A stretch of DNA of 64,000 nucleotides from Lentzea waywayandensis (GTDB taxonomy: Bacteria; Actinomycetota; Actinomycetes; Mycobacteriales; Pseudonocardiaceae): positions 1 through 64,000 of the forward strand of contig NZ_FOYL01000014.1 of assembly GCF_900115955.1 (NCBI RefSeq), given 5' to 3'. The notes below the pieces were generated by a model that did not search any database, was not told the DNA's origin, and worked only from the letters and a program-made list of their open reading frames with translations. Both the position numbers and the translations under genes were made by a program. Shown here piece after piece: positions 49,313-58,119 of this stretch (the first letter of the stretch is position 1; every line of letters starts with the position of its first letter).

Positions 49313-51124
49313 TTACGCCTTCTGCTCGGCCTTGTCGGCCGCCTTCTGCTCGGTCTTCTCCTGCGGCTTGGCGTCCACGCCGGCCTCCTTGCGCTGGAGC
49401 GCCGTGATGGGCGCCGGAGCGGCCGTCAGCGGGTCGTAGCCGCCGCCCGACTTCGGGAACGCGATGACCTCGCGGATCGAGTCGGCGCCCGCGAGCAGCA
49501 TGCAGAGGCGGTCCCAGCCGAGCGCGATGCCGCCGTGGGGCGGGGCGCCGAACTTGAACGCGTCGAGCAGGAAGCCGAACTTCTCCTGCGCCTCCTCGGC
49601 ACCGATGCCCATGACGTTGAACGCGCGCTGCTGCACGTCCGCGCGGTGGATACGAATCGAGCCACCGCCGAGCTCGTTGCCGTTGAGGATCACGTCGTAG
49701 GCGTAGGCCAGCGCGTTGCCCGGGTCGGACTCGAAGTTGTCGATCCACTCCGGGGTCGGCGAGGTGAACGCGTGGTGCAGCGCCGTCCAGTTGCCGCCAC
49801 CGACGGCGACGTCGCCCGCGTCGAGCTTGTCGACCGACTCGAACATCGGGAAGTCGACGACCCACGCGAACGCCCAGGCGTTCTCGTCGATCAGGCCGAC
49901 GCGGTGCGCGATCTCGACCCGGGCCGCGCCCAGCAGAGCACGCGCGTCACGCGGGTCGCCCGCGCCGAAGAAGATGCAGTCGCCCGCGTTGGCGCCGACG
50001 GCCTTCGCGAGACCCTCGCGCTCGGTGTCGGTGAGGTTCTTCGCGACCGGGCCGCCCAGCGTGCCGTCCTCCTGGACCAGCACGTACGCGAGACCCTTGT
50101 GACCGCGCTGCTTGGCGAACTCCTGCCACGCGTCGAGCGTGCGACGCGGCTGCGAGGCACCGCCCGGCATGACGACGGCACCGACGTACGGCGCCTGGAA
50201 CACGCGGAACGTCGTGTCCTTGAAGTACTCGGTCAGGTCGGTGAGCTCGAGCTCGAAGCGCAGGTCCGGCTTGTCCGAGCCGTACTTCGCCATCGCGTCG
50301 GCGTAGGAGATCCGGCGGAACGGCAGCGGCAGCTCGACGTCCTTGGTCTCCTTCCAGATCGCGGCGAGCAGCTTCTCGGTGAGCGCGATGACGTCGTCCT
50401 GCTCGACGAAGCTCATCTCGATGTCGAGCTGGGTGAACTCCGGCTGGCGGTCGGCGCGGAAGTCCTCGTCCCGGTAGCAGCGCGCGATCTGGTAGTAGCG
50501 CTCCAGGCCACCGACCATCAGCAGCTGCTTGAACAGCTGCGGCGACTGCGGCAGCGCGTACCAGGAGCCGGGACGCAGTCGCGCCGGCACCAGGAAGTCA
50601 CGCGCGCCCTCGGGCGTGGAGCGGGTCAGGGTCGGCGTCTCGATCTCGGAGAACTTCTCGCCGTGCAGCACCTCGCGGGCGATGCGGCTGACCTCGCTGC
50701 GCAGCCGGATGGCCTTGGCCGGGCCGGAGCGGCGCAGGTCGAGGTAGCGGTGCTTGAGGCGGGCCTCCTCGCCGGGCTCCACGTCGCTCTCGACCTGGAA
50801 CGGCAGCGGCGCGGCCTCGTTGAGGACCTCGAGGTCGGTCACGTAGACCTCGATGGCGCCGGTGGAGAGCTCGGGGTTCTCGCTGCCCTCGGGACGCTTG
50901 CTCACGTCGCCGGTGACCTTGATGACGTACTCGCTGCGCAGCCGGTGCGCGCGCTCGGCCATCTCGCCCTCGCGGAACACGACCTGGGCCACACCGGAGG
51001 CGTCGCGAAGGTCGATGAAGATGACACCGCCGTGATCCCGCCGGCGAGCGACCCACCCGGTGAGGGTGACGGACTGCCCGGCGTGCTCGGCCCGGAGTGA
51101 TCCGGCCTCGTGCGTGCGCAACAC
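49313..51124 (-). CDS. aspS: Aspartyl-tRNA synthetase
   Basis: A 603-residue class II synthetase that charges tRNA-Asp. The N-terminal OB fold (LTGWVARRRDHGGVIFIDLRD broken in the first 45 residues) precedes class II motif 2 (QIARCYRDEDFRADRQPEFTQ) and the bacterial GAD insertion. Motif 3 is GIALGWDRL, shortly before the C-terminus. The end is a short Lys/Ala/Gln-rich tail (TEQKAADKAEQKA) beyond the conserved fold. The bacterial length and domain order are normal. The 284-bp gap to the right of the phosphotransferase gene (49029-49312) shows no gene. Confidence 0.96.
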   Translation of the reverse strand: MLRTHEAGSLRAEHAGQSVTLTGWVARRRDHGGVIFIDLRDASGVAQVVFREGEMAERAHRLRSEYVIKVTGDVSKRPEGSENPELSTGAIEVYVTDLEVLNEAAPLPFQVESDVEPGEEARLKHRYLDLRRSGPAKAIRLRSEVSRIAREVLHGEKFSEIETPTLTRSTPEGARDFLVPARLRPGSWYALPQSPQLFKQLLMVGGLERYYQIARCYRDEDFRADRQPEFTQLDIEMSFVEQDDVIALTEKLLAAIWKETKDVELPLPFRRISYADAMAKYGSDKPDLRFELELTDLTEYFKDTTFRVFQAPYVGAVVMPGGASQPRRTLDAWQEFAKQRGHKGLAYVLVQEDGTLGGPVAKNLTDTEREGLAKAVGANAGDCIFFGAGDPRDARALLGAARVEIAHRVGLIDENAWAFAWVVDFPMFESVDKLDAGDVAVGGGNWTALHHAFTSPTPEWIDNFESDPGNALAYAYDVILNGNELGGGSIRIHRADVQQRAFNVMGIGAEEAQEKFGFLLDAFKFGAPPHGGIALGWDRLCMLLAGADSIREVIAFPKSGGGYDPLTAAPAPITALQRKEAGVDAKPQEKTEQKAADKAEQKA

Positions 51125-51190
51125 GGTGGTGGCTCCTTGTAGACGAAGTCAGCTTTGCCGTCAAGGCTAGCCGGACCCACCGACAGATTT

Positions 51191-51574
51191 TCAGGCAGGG
51201 CTTTCTCCCTGCGGAGATGATCTCTCCAGCACCGGTTTCGCCTTCGCCCAGGCCGCGTGCCAGCCGGGGTCGACCTGCTCGGCGTCGCCCTGCTCCGCGA
51301 TCCGGTGGAGCAGGTCGAGCAGCCGCGCCCGCGGTGCCGGCGCGAGCGACGGCAGCACCTCGGCGAGGAACGGCAGCACCGCCGTGGCGGCCCCGCACAC
51401 GAACCCGCCTTCCTCGTGCACCGTCGAGTCCAGGTCGGTGATGGCCCGCTCGACCACCTCGGGATCGCCGGACAGCAGCGCCCGCACGTGACCGGGTGTG
51501 TCCAGCGCGGGGCCGTAGGCGTGGTCGATCGAGTGCCACGCGACGTCGTCCAACCCTTCCAGCACCGGCCTCAC
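51191..51574 (-). CDS. Small HEAT-like protein coupled to the preceding gene
   Basis: A 127-residue protein from GTG 51574 that overlaps the stop of the 343-residue gene as GTGA. It has helical repeats (HVRALLSGDPEVVERAITDL, FLAEVLPSLAPAPRARLLDL) and a WHAAWAKAKPVLE motif, echoed in the neighbour as WAPAWEASKPALLAL. The two genes may have arisen by splitting or duplication of one HEAT-repeat protein. No start other than the coupled GTG is convincing. The function is unknown. Confidence 0.72.
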   Translation of the reverse strand: MRPVLEGLDDVAWHSIDHAYGPALDTPGHVRALLSGDPEVVERAITDLDSTVHEEGGFVCGAATAVLPFLAEVLPSLAPAPRARLLDLLHRIAEQGDAEQVDPGWHAAWAKAKPVLERSSPQGESPA

Positions 51575-52602
51575 CCCAGGTCCAGCAGCACCGACGTGGC
51601 GAGCGTCGAGACCTTCTGCCCCAACGACGTCACGGAGTGGTCGTGCACCCTCTCGGCGACGAGGTCCCGGTACTCGCGAGCCCGCGCGACGCCGGCCAGC
51701 CACACCGCGAAGGCCCGCAACCGGACGTCGGGGTCGGCGATCCACACCGGCACGAACGGCACGACCAGCCCCACGTCGGTCGTGTCGCGCTCGAAGAGCC
51801 TGCGCAGGTAGTCGAGTGCCTCGGTCCGCCACGGCAGCACGTCCACCAGCGCCAGCACGAGGTCCATGCCGTCGAAGTCCTTGGGCCCCACCAGCCAGAG
51901 CACGTGCTCCAGCACCTCTTCGTAGCCCATCTGGAACGACCCGGTGGCGAGGAACAGCTCCAGGTCCCCGGTCAGCGCGCGCAGGATCACGTCGGCGTCG
52001 GGCCGGGTCGCCGCGGACACGAGCATCCGCGCGAGCGGTTCGTCGTCCGCGACCGTCAGCTCCCGCAACCACGCGGCCGCCGTCTCGTCGGCCCGCCCGG
52101 CGAACTCCGTGGCGACGATCACGACGCACAACCGCGTGGCCGGATCGATCTCCTCCTCCCACCGCCGGGACAGGGCGGGCAGCACGAGGGCACTGTCCCC
52201 GAGCCCCTTCCCCAGCATGAACAACACGCCCCGCCGCACCGCCGCCGAACCGTGGTCGAGCAGGGCGAGCAACGCCGGTTTCGAGGCCTCCCAGGCGGGT
52301 GCCCAGCTCGGGTCGACGCCGTCGGAACCACTGCCTCCGGCGACCGCGATCGCGCCGCACAGGTTCTCCAGCAGCCAGTCACGGCTCGGAGTGTTGTCGT
52401 GGGCGACGAGGTCCAGCAGGAACGGCCACGCCGCCGCGGTCGCCTCGCTGACCTCGGACTCGTCTCCGGTCAGGTGACGCACCAGCTCCTCGTGCGGCTC
52501 GACGGACGTCCGGGCCTGCCTCAACAGCCTGGGAAGGTCGTCGGCGAACCCGTCGTGGCTCCGCAACCGGTACCAGTCGATCTTCTTCAGGCCGTCCACC
52601 AT
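51571..52602 (-). CDS. HEAT-repeat-like protein of unknown function
   Basis: A 343-residue, mostly helical protein from ATG 52602. The repeats have the form PALSRRWEEEIDPATRLCVV and WAPAWEASKPALLALLDHGS, with Leu/Ala-rich pairs of helices typical of HEAT/armadillo folds. No signal peptide, membrane helix or catalytic motif is visible. It is translationally coupled to the 127-residue gene and separated from the subtilase gene by a terminator. Likely a protein-interaction partner; nothing more can be read. Confidence 0.75.
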   Translation of the reverse strand: MVDGLKKIDWYRLRSHDGFADDLPRLLRQARTSVEPHEELVRHLTGDESEVSEATAAAWPFLLDLVAHDNTPSRDWLLENLCGAIAVAGGSGSDGVDPSWAPAWEASKPALLALLDHGSAAVRRGVLFMLGKGLGDSALVLPALSRRWEEEIDPATRLCVVIVATEFAGRADETAAAWLRELTVADDEPLARMLVSAATRPDADVILRALTGDLELFLATGSFQMGYEEVLEHVLWLVGPKDFDGMDLVLALVDVLPWRTEALDYLRRLFERDTTDVGLVVPFVPVWIADPDVRLRAFAVWLAGVARAREYRDLVAERVHDHSVTSLGQKVSTLATSVLLDLG

Positions 52603-52617
52603 GGACCCAACAATAGG

Positions 52618-52648
52618 AAAGGCCCGCGACCGAGGTCGCGGGCCCTTT
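52618..52648. terminator. Rho-independent terminator after the first subtilase
   Basis: The arms GGCCCGCGACC (52621-52631) and GGTCGCGGGCC (52634-52644) are perfect complements. They are bordered by AAA on the left and CTTTT on the right, so it can act on both strands. It ends the subtilase transcript (stop at 52676) before the HEAT-like gene. Confidence 0.8.
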
Positions 52649-52675
52649 TGATCGAACACTGCGTTCGGAGCTAGC

Positions 52676-53845
52676 TCACGCGGTCGGCGCGAGGTACAGC
52701 AGGCGGTTCGGCGAACCGGTGCCCGGGTTCGTCACCTTCGACGGCGTCGACTGCCCCACCAGGTACGAGGCGACCTGGGCCGGCGTGGCCGACGCGTTCG
52801 TCGAGAGGTAGCGAGCGGCCGCACCCGCGACGTGCGGGGTGGCCATCGACGTGCCCGAGATGGTGCTGGTGGCGCTGTCGGAGGTGTTCCAGGCCGAGGT
52901 GATGTCACGGCCGGGGGCGAAGATGTCGAGCACCGCGCCGAAGTTCGAGAACGACGAGCGGGCGTCGGTCCGGTCGGTGGAGCCGACCGTGATCGCCTCG
53001 GTCACGCGGGCCGGCGAGAAGCCGGACGCGTTGGCGTTGGAGTTGCCCGCCGCCACGGCGAACGTGACGCCCTTGGCGACGGCGTTGCGCACCGCGGTGT
53101 CGAGCGTGGCGTTGGCGCCACCACCGAGCGAGAGGTTCGCGACAGCCGGCTTGACGGCGTTCGCGCCCACCCAGTCGATGCCGGCCGCGACGCCCGCGAG
53201 GGTGCCGGAGCCGGCGTTGTCGAGCACGCGGACGGCGACGATCTTCGCGGCCTTCGCGACGCCGTACTGCGAGCCCGCGATGGTGCCGGCGACGTGCGTG
53301 CCGTGGCCGTTGCCGTCCTGCGCGACGTTGTCGTTGTCCACGAAGTCACGGCCGTTGGCGGCGCGGCCACCGAACGTGGAGTGGCTGATGCGGACGCCGG
53401 TGTCGATGACGTACGCCGTCACGCCGGCGCCGGTGGAGGTGTAGCTGTAGGAGCTGTTGAGCGGCAGGTTGCGCTGGTCGATGCGGTCGAGACCCCAGGA
53501 CGGCGGGTTCGTCTGCGTGGCCTGCGTGTGGACGACCTGGTCGGCCTCCACGAACTCGACCGACGGGTCGGCCGCGAGGCGCTTGGCCTGCTTCTCCGTG
53601 AGCTTCACGTTGAAGCCGCCGAACGTCTTGTACTCGCGCTCGACCGTCCCGCCGAAACGGGAAGCGAGCGCGTGCCCGTTCGCCTTGCCCTCCTTCAGCT
53701 TCACGATGAAGCTGCCGGCGATCTTCTCCGGTGCGTTGAGCGACAGCACCTCGCCTTCGGCGGCGGAGGCGTTGGGAACCATCAGAACCGACATGGCGAG
53801 AGTCGCCGCGCCGGCACCGGCCAGGAACCGGATCTTTCGCGTCAT
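52676..53845 (-). CDS. Secreted subtilisin-like serine protease (S8), copy 1
   Basis: A 389-residue preproprotease. The signal peptide (about 1-28, ending ASAAE) precedes an I9 inhibitor-type propeptide (about 44-108) and a proteinase-K-like catalytic domain. The triad is Asp148 in VIDTG, His181 in GHGTH and Ser333 in GTSMATPH. The oxyanion Asn268 is in AAGNSN, so it should be active. No extra C-terminal domain is present. It is one of three tandem paralogues, each with its own promoter space and the first and third with terminators. Confidence 0.95.
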   Translation of the reverse strand: MTRKIRFLAGAGAATLAMSVLMVPNASAAEGEVLSLNAPEKIAGSFIVKLKEGKANGHALASRFGGTVEREYKTFGGFNVKLTEKQAKRLAADPSVEFVEADQVVHTQATQTNPPSWGLDRIDQRNLPLNSSYSYTSTGAGVTAYVIDTGVRISHSTFGGRAANGRDFVDNDNVAQDGNGHGTHVAGTIAGSQYGVAKAAKIVAVRVLDNAGSGTLAGVAAGIDWVGANAVKPAVANLSLGGGANATLDTAVRNAVAKGVTFAVAAGNSNANASGFSPARVTEAITVGSTDRTDARSSFSNFGAVLDIFAPGRDITSAWNTSDSATSTISGTSMATPHVAGAAARYLSTNASATPAQVASYLVGQSTPSKVTNPGTGSPNRLLYLAPTA

Positions 53846-53919
53846 GATTCGCTTTCCGTTCTTTGCAGGGGAACGAAGCGCTTTCGACGTTATGGAGAGA
53901 TCCGGTTCCTGCCAAGGGT

Positions 53920-53936
53920 GTCTTAAGATTTAAGAC
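53920..53936. promoter_or_regulatory. Inverted repeat upstream of subtilase copy 1
   Basis: GTCTTAA (53920-53926) and TTAAGAC (53930-53936) are perfect inverted copies around GAT. They lie 75 bp upstream of the copy 1 start, just upstream of a TTGGCA/CATAAC promoter-like pair on the minus strand. This position suits an operator or activator site. It could also be a weak hairpin after copy 2. Confidence 0.4.
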
Positions 53937-53964
53937 GGGCTTGCATTGACGGACAATTCACCTT

Positions 53965-55056
53965 TCACAGGGATGGCGGCCAGTAAAGGATACGAGTGAC
54001 GGGTGGTGTCCCCGGAGTGCCCGTGGTAACCAGCGCGCGCTCGACCTGCGCGGGCGTGGCGGCACGGTTGCGTTCCAGGAACCTGGCCGCGACACCGGCC
54101 GCGTGCGGTGCGGCCATGGACGAACCGCTCAGCGTGTTGGTCGCCGTGTCGGAAGTGTTCCAGGCGGAGGGAATGCTCACACCCGGCGCCCAGATGTCCA
54201 CCAGGGGACCGAAGTTGGACGACGATGACTTGGTGTCGTTCTGCGTCAACGCACCCACGCAGATCGCCTGGGAAACCCGTTGCGGGGACGAGTTCCCCGG
54301 ATCCGTGTTGCTGCCACCGGCGGCGACCGTGTACGAGACGCCGGAGTCGATCGACTTCTTCACGGCCGTGTCCAGCGCCGCGGAAGCGCTGCCACCCAAC
54401 GACATGTTGGCCACCGCGGGCTTGACCGCGTTGGTCGTCACCCAGTCGACGCCCGCGATGACACCGGAGATCGTGCCGGAGCCGGACCCGTTCAGCACCC
54501 GCACGCCCCACACCGTCGCGTGCTTCGCGACGCCGTACTTGGTGCCCGCCGCGATACCGGCCACATGCGTGCCGTGACCGTTGTCGTCCTGCGCGACCGC
54601 GTCGTTGTCGACGGTGTCCCAGCCGTTGCGCGCACGGCCGCCGAAGTCCGCGTGCGTCACGCGAAGACCGGTGTCGATCACGTAGATGTTCACGCCACGG
54701 CCTGTGGTCGTGTACTCGTAGCGCTGGTTGAGCGGCAACGCGCGCTGGTCGATCCGGTCCAGCCCCCAGGGCGGGTTGAGCTGGACGCTGTTGGCGTGCA
54801 CGATCCCGTCACGCTCCACGGAGGACACGTTCGGGTCGGCCTTCAAGGCCTTCAGCTGCGCCGATGTCAGCCGGGCGCTGAAACCGTTCAGAACACTGGT
54901 GTACCGGTGCTCGACGGCACCGCTGAACGACGACACGGCGCCGTCCTTCAACACCACGATGTACGACGACGTGGCCGCGGACGCCGGGGCGACCACGACC
55001 GTTGCCGCGAGGGCGGCGACTGCCAGCAGGGCTCTCACGGGCAGACTTCCTTTCAT
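53965..55056 (-). CDS. Secreted subtilisin-like protease (S8), copy 2, with altered oxyanion site
   Basis: A 363-residue preproprotein with a signal peptide (about 1-28), a short I9-like propeptide and a catalytic domain. The triad is intact: Asp128 (VIDTG), His161 (GHGTH) and Ser313 (GSSMAAPH). The oxyanion-hole Asn found as AAGNSN in both neighbours is Gly248 here (AAGGSN) with no change in spacing. Activity may be reduced or altered, or Asn250 may substitute. The ribosome site is AGGGA. It sits between copies 1 and 3 on the same strand. Confidence 0.93.
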   Translation of the reverse strand: MKGSLPVRALLAVAALAATVVVAPASAATSSYIVVLKDGAVSSFSGAVEHRYTSVLNGFSARLTSAQLKALKADPNVSSVERDGIVHANSVQLNPPWGLDRIDQRALPLNQRYEYTTTGRGVNIYVIDTGLRVTHADFGGRARNGWDTVDNDAVAQDDNGHGTHVAGIAAGTKYGVAKHATVWGVRVLNGSGSGTISGVIAGVDWVTTNAVKPAVANMSLGGSASAALDTAVKKSIDSGVSYTVAAGGSNTDPGNSSPQRVSQAICVGALTQNDTKSSSSNFGPLVDIWAPGVSIPSAWNTSDTATNTLSGSSMAAPHAAGVAARFLERNRAATPAQVERALVTTGTPGTPPVTRILYWPPSL

Positions 55057-55064
55057 TTGCAGGG

Positions 55065-55097
55065 AAAACGGCCCCGGCTCACAGGGAGCCGGGGCCG
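55065..55097 (-). terminator. Rho-independent terminator after subtilase copy 3
   Basis: The arms CGGCCCCGGCT (55069-55079) and AGCCGGGGCCG (55087-55097) form an 11-bp perfect stem with a seven-base loop. On the minus strand a TTTT run follows immediately (AAAA at 55065-55068 on the plus strand). It separates the copy 3 transcript from copy 2, which starts nine bases later. Confidence 0.85.
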
Positions 55098-55115
55098 CAC
55101 ATCTCAGGGCTGCGC

Positions 55116-56276
55116 TCAGCTGGTCGAGGCCCAGTGCAGGAGCCTCGTGGTCGTGCTCGGACCGGGGTTGGTCACCTTGCCGTTGGTGGCGTTGGAGGTG
55201 ATCGCGGTCGCCACCTGGGCGGGCGTCACGTTCCGGTTGCCCTGCAGGTACCGCGCCACCACGCCGGCGACGTGCGGCGCCGCCATCGAGGTGCCGGAGA
55301 TGGTGTTCGTGGCCGTGTCACTGGTGTTCCACGTGGACGTGATGCCCCCACCGGGCGCGAAGACGTCCACCACGGGGCCGTAGTTGGAGAACGAGGAGCG
55401 GGCGTCGGTGCGCTCGGTGGAGCCGACCGTCAGCGCCGCGGCCACACGTGCGGGCGAGGTGTTCGCCGCGTTCGTGTTGGAGTTGCCCGCCGCGACGGCG
55501 AACGTCACACCGCGCGTGATCGCACCCGACACGGCGTTGTCGAGCGACGTGTTGGCGCCGCCGCCGAGCGACATGTTGGCGACAGCGGGCTTGACGTGGT
55601 TGGACGCCACCCAGTTGACGCCCGCGACGACACCGGCGATGGTGCCGGAGCCCGAGTTGTTCAGCACGCGGACGCCGATGATGTTCGCCTGCTTCGCGAC
55701 ACCGTGCAGCGTGCCCGCGACGGTGCCGGCGACGTGCGTGCCGTGACCGTTGCCGTCCTGCGCGACGGCGTCGTTGTCCACGAAGTCGTAGCCGTTACGG
55801 GCGCGGCCACCGAAGTCGCGGTGCGTGATGCGGACACCGGTGTCGATGATGTAGGCGTTCACGCCGGAGCCGGTGCTGTTGTAGGTGTAGCGCTGGTCGA
55901 GCGGCAGGTTGCGCTGGTCGATCCGGTCGAGACCCCACGACGGCGGGTTGACCTGGGTCGCCTGGATGCTGACGACCTGGTCGCGTTCCACGTACTCGAC
56001 CGAGGGGTCAGCGGCGAGTCTGCGCGCCTGCGCGTCGCTCATCTTGATCGAGAAGCCCTGGAAGACGGCGTCGTAGACGTGACCGACCTGGCCGCCGAAC
56101 CGGGAACCGAGAGTCTGCGCGCTCGCGGTGATCCCGCCGTCCTTCAACTTGACGATGAAGCTGCCCGCGATGTTCTCACCTGGTGACACCCGGATCTCGC
56201 CCACCGCGGCGGTAGCGGGTGCCGCGAACGCGGCGATCATGACCGCCGAGCCCAGCAGAGTTGCGGTCTTGCGCAT
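55116..56276 (-). CDS. Secreted subtilisin-like serine protease (S8), copy 3
   Basis: A 386-residue preproprotease from ATG 56276, chosen because it begins a proper signal peptide (MRKTATLLGSAVMIAAFAAP, ending ATAAV). An I9 propeptide (about 36-102) and a complete catalytic domain follow: Asp145 (IIDTG), His178 (GHGTH), Asn265 (AAGNSN) and Ser330 (GTSMAAPH). It is closest to copy 1 in sequence. It should act outside the cell in protein breakdown or processing. A 181-bp gap separates it from the divergent HTH gene. Confidence 0.95.
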   Translation of the reverse strand: MRKTATLLGSAVMIAAFAAPATAAVGEIRVSPGENIAGSFIVKLKDGGITASAQTLGSRFGGQVGHVYDAVFQGFSIKMSDAQARRLAADPSVEYVERDQVVSIQATQVNPPSWGLDRIDQRNLPLDQRYTYNSTGSGVNAYIIDTGVRITHRDFGGRARNGYDFVDNDAVAQDGNGHGTHVAGTVAGTLHGVAKQANIIGVRVLNNSGSGTIAGVVAGVNWVASNHVKPAVANMSLGGGANTSLDNAVSGAITRGVTFAVAAGNSNTNAANTSPARVAAALTVGSTERTDARSSFSNYGPVVDVFAPGGGITSTWNTSDTATNTISGTSMAAPHVAGVVARYLQGNRNVTPAQVATAITSNATNGKVTNPGPSTTTRLLHWASTS

Positions 56277-56457
56277 TGTGTAGTCCTGTTCGTCGCAGGG
56301 ATGCTCAGGAACCCAATCGGGGGCTATTGGCGGCGTAATAGTCCCGAGATCTGAACCTGCCGAGTTTCGAACCCGGACAAAACCGCCGATCGGCTGTACC
56401 GCGTTCCCTTTGCTGCCGATAGCCTTCCGACCTTGACTCCGTGAAACCGGAGGAGCG

Positions 56458-57363
56458 ATGCTCACGATTTACCCACCGCGCGAGGAGCTCGCCGACCTTC
56501 TCGTGACGGGTCCGTTCGCGGACGCGTTGCGGGTCGCGATCCAGGTGCGGGGACTCAGTCTGGAACGGCTGCAGCACCGCCTGAAAGTGCGGGGAGCGCC
56601 GATCAGCGTGACGGCGCTGAGCTACTGGCAGTCGGGCCGGCGCAGACCCGAGCGGCCCGAGTCGCTGATGGCGCTCACGCACCTGGAGAACGTGCTCGGG
56701 CTGCCGGACACCGCCCTGAGCCGCCTGCTCGGACCACCTCGGCCGCGTGGCCGTTCGCGCAGGCGAGAGCTGTCGTCACGGGCACCGTGGGACGGTTCCG
56801 GCCTCATGCTGACCGCCCAGCACGACCGGGTCGACGTCGCGCCCTGCGGTGGTGTGCGCGGCATCCGCTCACGGCAGGTCATGCAGGCCAGTTCCGCCAA
56901 TGTGGACCGCTGGATCCTGTGCCAGGAAACGGGTTCCGCGCAGCCCGCGCTCACGGCCGTCCGTTCCTGCCGGGTCGGCCGGATCGCCAGGGAACGCACG
57001 AACGGCGTGCTCGTCGCGGAGCTGTTGTTCGACGAACCGATCTCCGCCGGCGAGTCGATCGCGATCGAGTACGAATTGATCTATCCACATCCGACCGTCG
57101 AGCACACGCATTTCCGGCGGTTCGGCGAACGCGTGCACGACTACGTCCTGGAGATCAAATTCCCGGCCGAGTCCCCGCCCGAGTCCTGCGAGCAATTCGC
57201 GTCCGGCCCGGCCGGAACGGAAATGCCCGGCGGCGCCCGCCCGGCCCCTGTGGACGAAGGGGGCTACGCGCACGCCGCCGCGCTCGACTTCGGTCCCGGT
57301 CTCTACGGAATGCGCTGGACCGCCGCCGCGAACGCCTCGGGGTCGTCCGCCCAGGGGAAGTGA
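56458..57363 (+). CDS. Helix-turn-helix-containing protein of unknown function
   Basis: A 301-residue protein. The N-terminal 90 residues look like a degenerate XRE-type domain (FADALRVAIQVRGLSLERLQ, ISVTALSYWQSGRRRPERPE). The remainder is a predicted beta-rich domain with no recognised motif (CRVGRIARERTNGVLVAELL, ESIAIEYELIYPHPTVEHTH). It is divergent from subtilase copy 3 and may regulate it. The 3' end overlaps the convergent hydrolase gene by 61 bases, so the last 20 residues are less certain. It was recognised only as a pattern, not as a named family. Confidence 0.7.
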   Translation: MLTIYPPREELADLLVTGPFADALRVAIQVRGLSLERLQHRLKVRGAPISVTALSYWQSGRRRPERPESLMALTHLENVLGLPDTALSRLLGPPRPRGRSRRRELSSRAPWDGSGLMLTAQHDRVDVAPCGGVRGIRSRQVMQASSANVDRWILCQETGSAQPALTAVRSCRVGRIARERTNGVLVAELLFDEPISAGESIAIEYELIYPHPTVEHTHFRRFGERVHDYVLEIKFPAESPPESCEQFASGPAGTEMPGGARPAPVDEGGYAHAAALDFGPGLYGMRWTAAANASGSSAQGK

Positions 57364-58106
57364 CCGGCGCCGGACTGCACGACCAGCGTCGCGCGCGGGA
57401 ACAGCTTCGCGTACTCCTGTGCGCGGTTCGGCGGCAACGCCACGTCGTACTCGCCCGCGACCAGAAGTGTTGGCACGTCGAGGTTCGCGAGCTTCTCGCG
57501 GACCTGAAGCGGATCGAACGCGCCCTCCGCGTAGTACTCCCGGGCGGCCTCGGGGTTGCGGGGGTGATCGTCCAGCGCCCGCGCCGCGTCGTCCCAGCGG
57601 CCGTGCCAGAACGGGCTGATCCTCGCGAACGCCTCGGGCGTCACGTTGCCCGCCCAGATCTCCTCGAACCCCTTGATCGCCTCGGCGTACCAGGGCTCAC
57701 CGTTGCGCCGCAGCGCGATTTCCCTGCGGTCGTCGTCGGTGACGTCGATGCCGGCCACCCGCGGACTGGGCGCGACGAGGACGAGTTCCTTGACGTGCTC
57801 CGGAAATCGCGTCGCGTACAGGATCGCGAGCGTGCCGCCCGCCGAGTGGCCGAGCAGGCTGATCTTGCCGAGGCCGAGGTGCCGGCGCAGCGCCTCGACA
57901 TCGTCCACCTGGTGATCGACGCGGTAGGCGCCAGCAGGTGCGGAGTCGCCGGTGCCGCGCAGGTCGAGTCTGATCACGTCGTCCAGCGGCAGTCCGCCCA
58001 GGTACGACGACGCCTGCATCGGCCCGCCGGGCAGGCAGATCAACGGGTCGCCGGCCTCGCCGTGGTAGGCGAGGCCGACGCCGTCCGAAGTGGTGAAGGT
58101 CCCCAT
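57303..58106 (-). CDS. Alpha/beta hydrolase (proline-iminopeptidase-like)
   Basis: A 267-residue alpha/beta hydrolase (ICLPGGPMQASSYLGG oxyanion loop, nucleophile elbow GHSAG, AGEYDVALPPNRAQ for the acid and GAGHFPW for the His). The HGGP-like motif and GTGDSAP segment are as in proline iminopeptidase/tripeptidyl relatives. It is codirectional with the acyl-CoA operon, 13 bases after it, and may be its last gene, perhaps a thioesterase or ester hydrolase for the pathway. Confidence 0.85.
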   Translation of the reverse strand: MGTFTTSDGVGLAYHGEAGDPLICLPGGPMQASSYLGGLPLDDVIRLDLRGTGDSAPAGAYRVDHQVDDVEALRRHLGLGKISLLGHSAGGTLAILYATRFPEHVKELVLVAPSPRVAGIDVTDDDRREIALRRNGEPWYAEAIKGFEEIWAGNVTPEAFARISPFWHGRWDDAARALDDHPRNPEAAREYYAEGAFDPLQVREKLANLDVPTLLVAGEYDVALPPNRAQEYAKLFPRATLVVQSGAGHFPWADDPEAFAAAVQRIP

Positions 58107-58119
58107 GCCCGGCAGTGTG

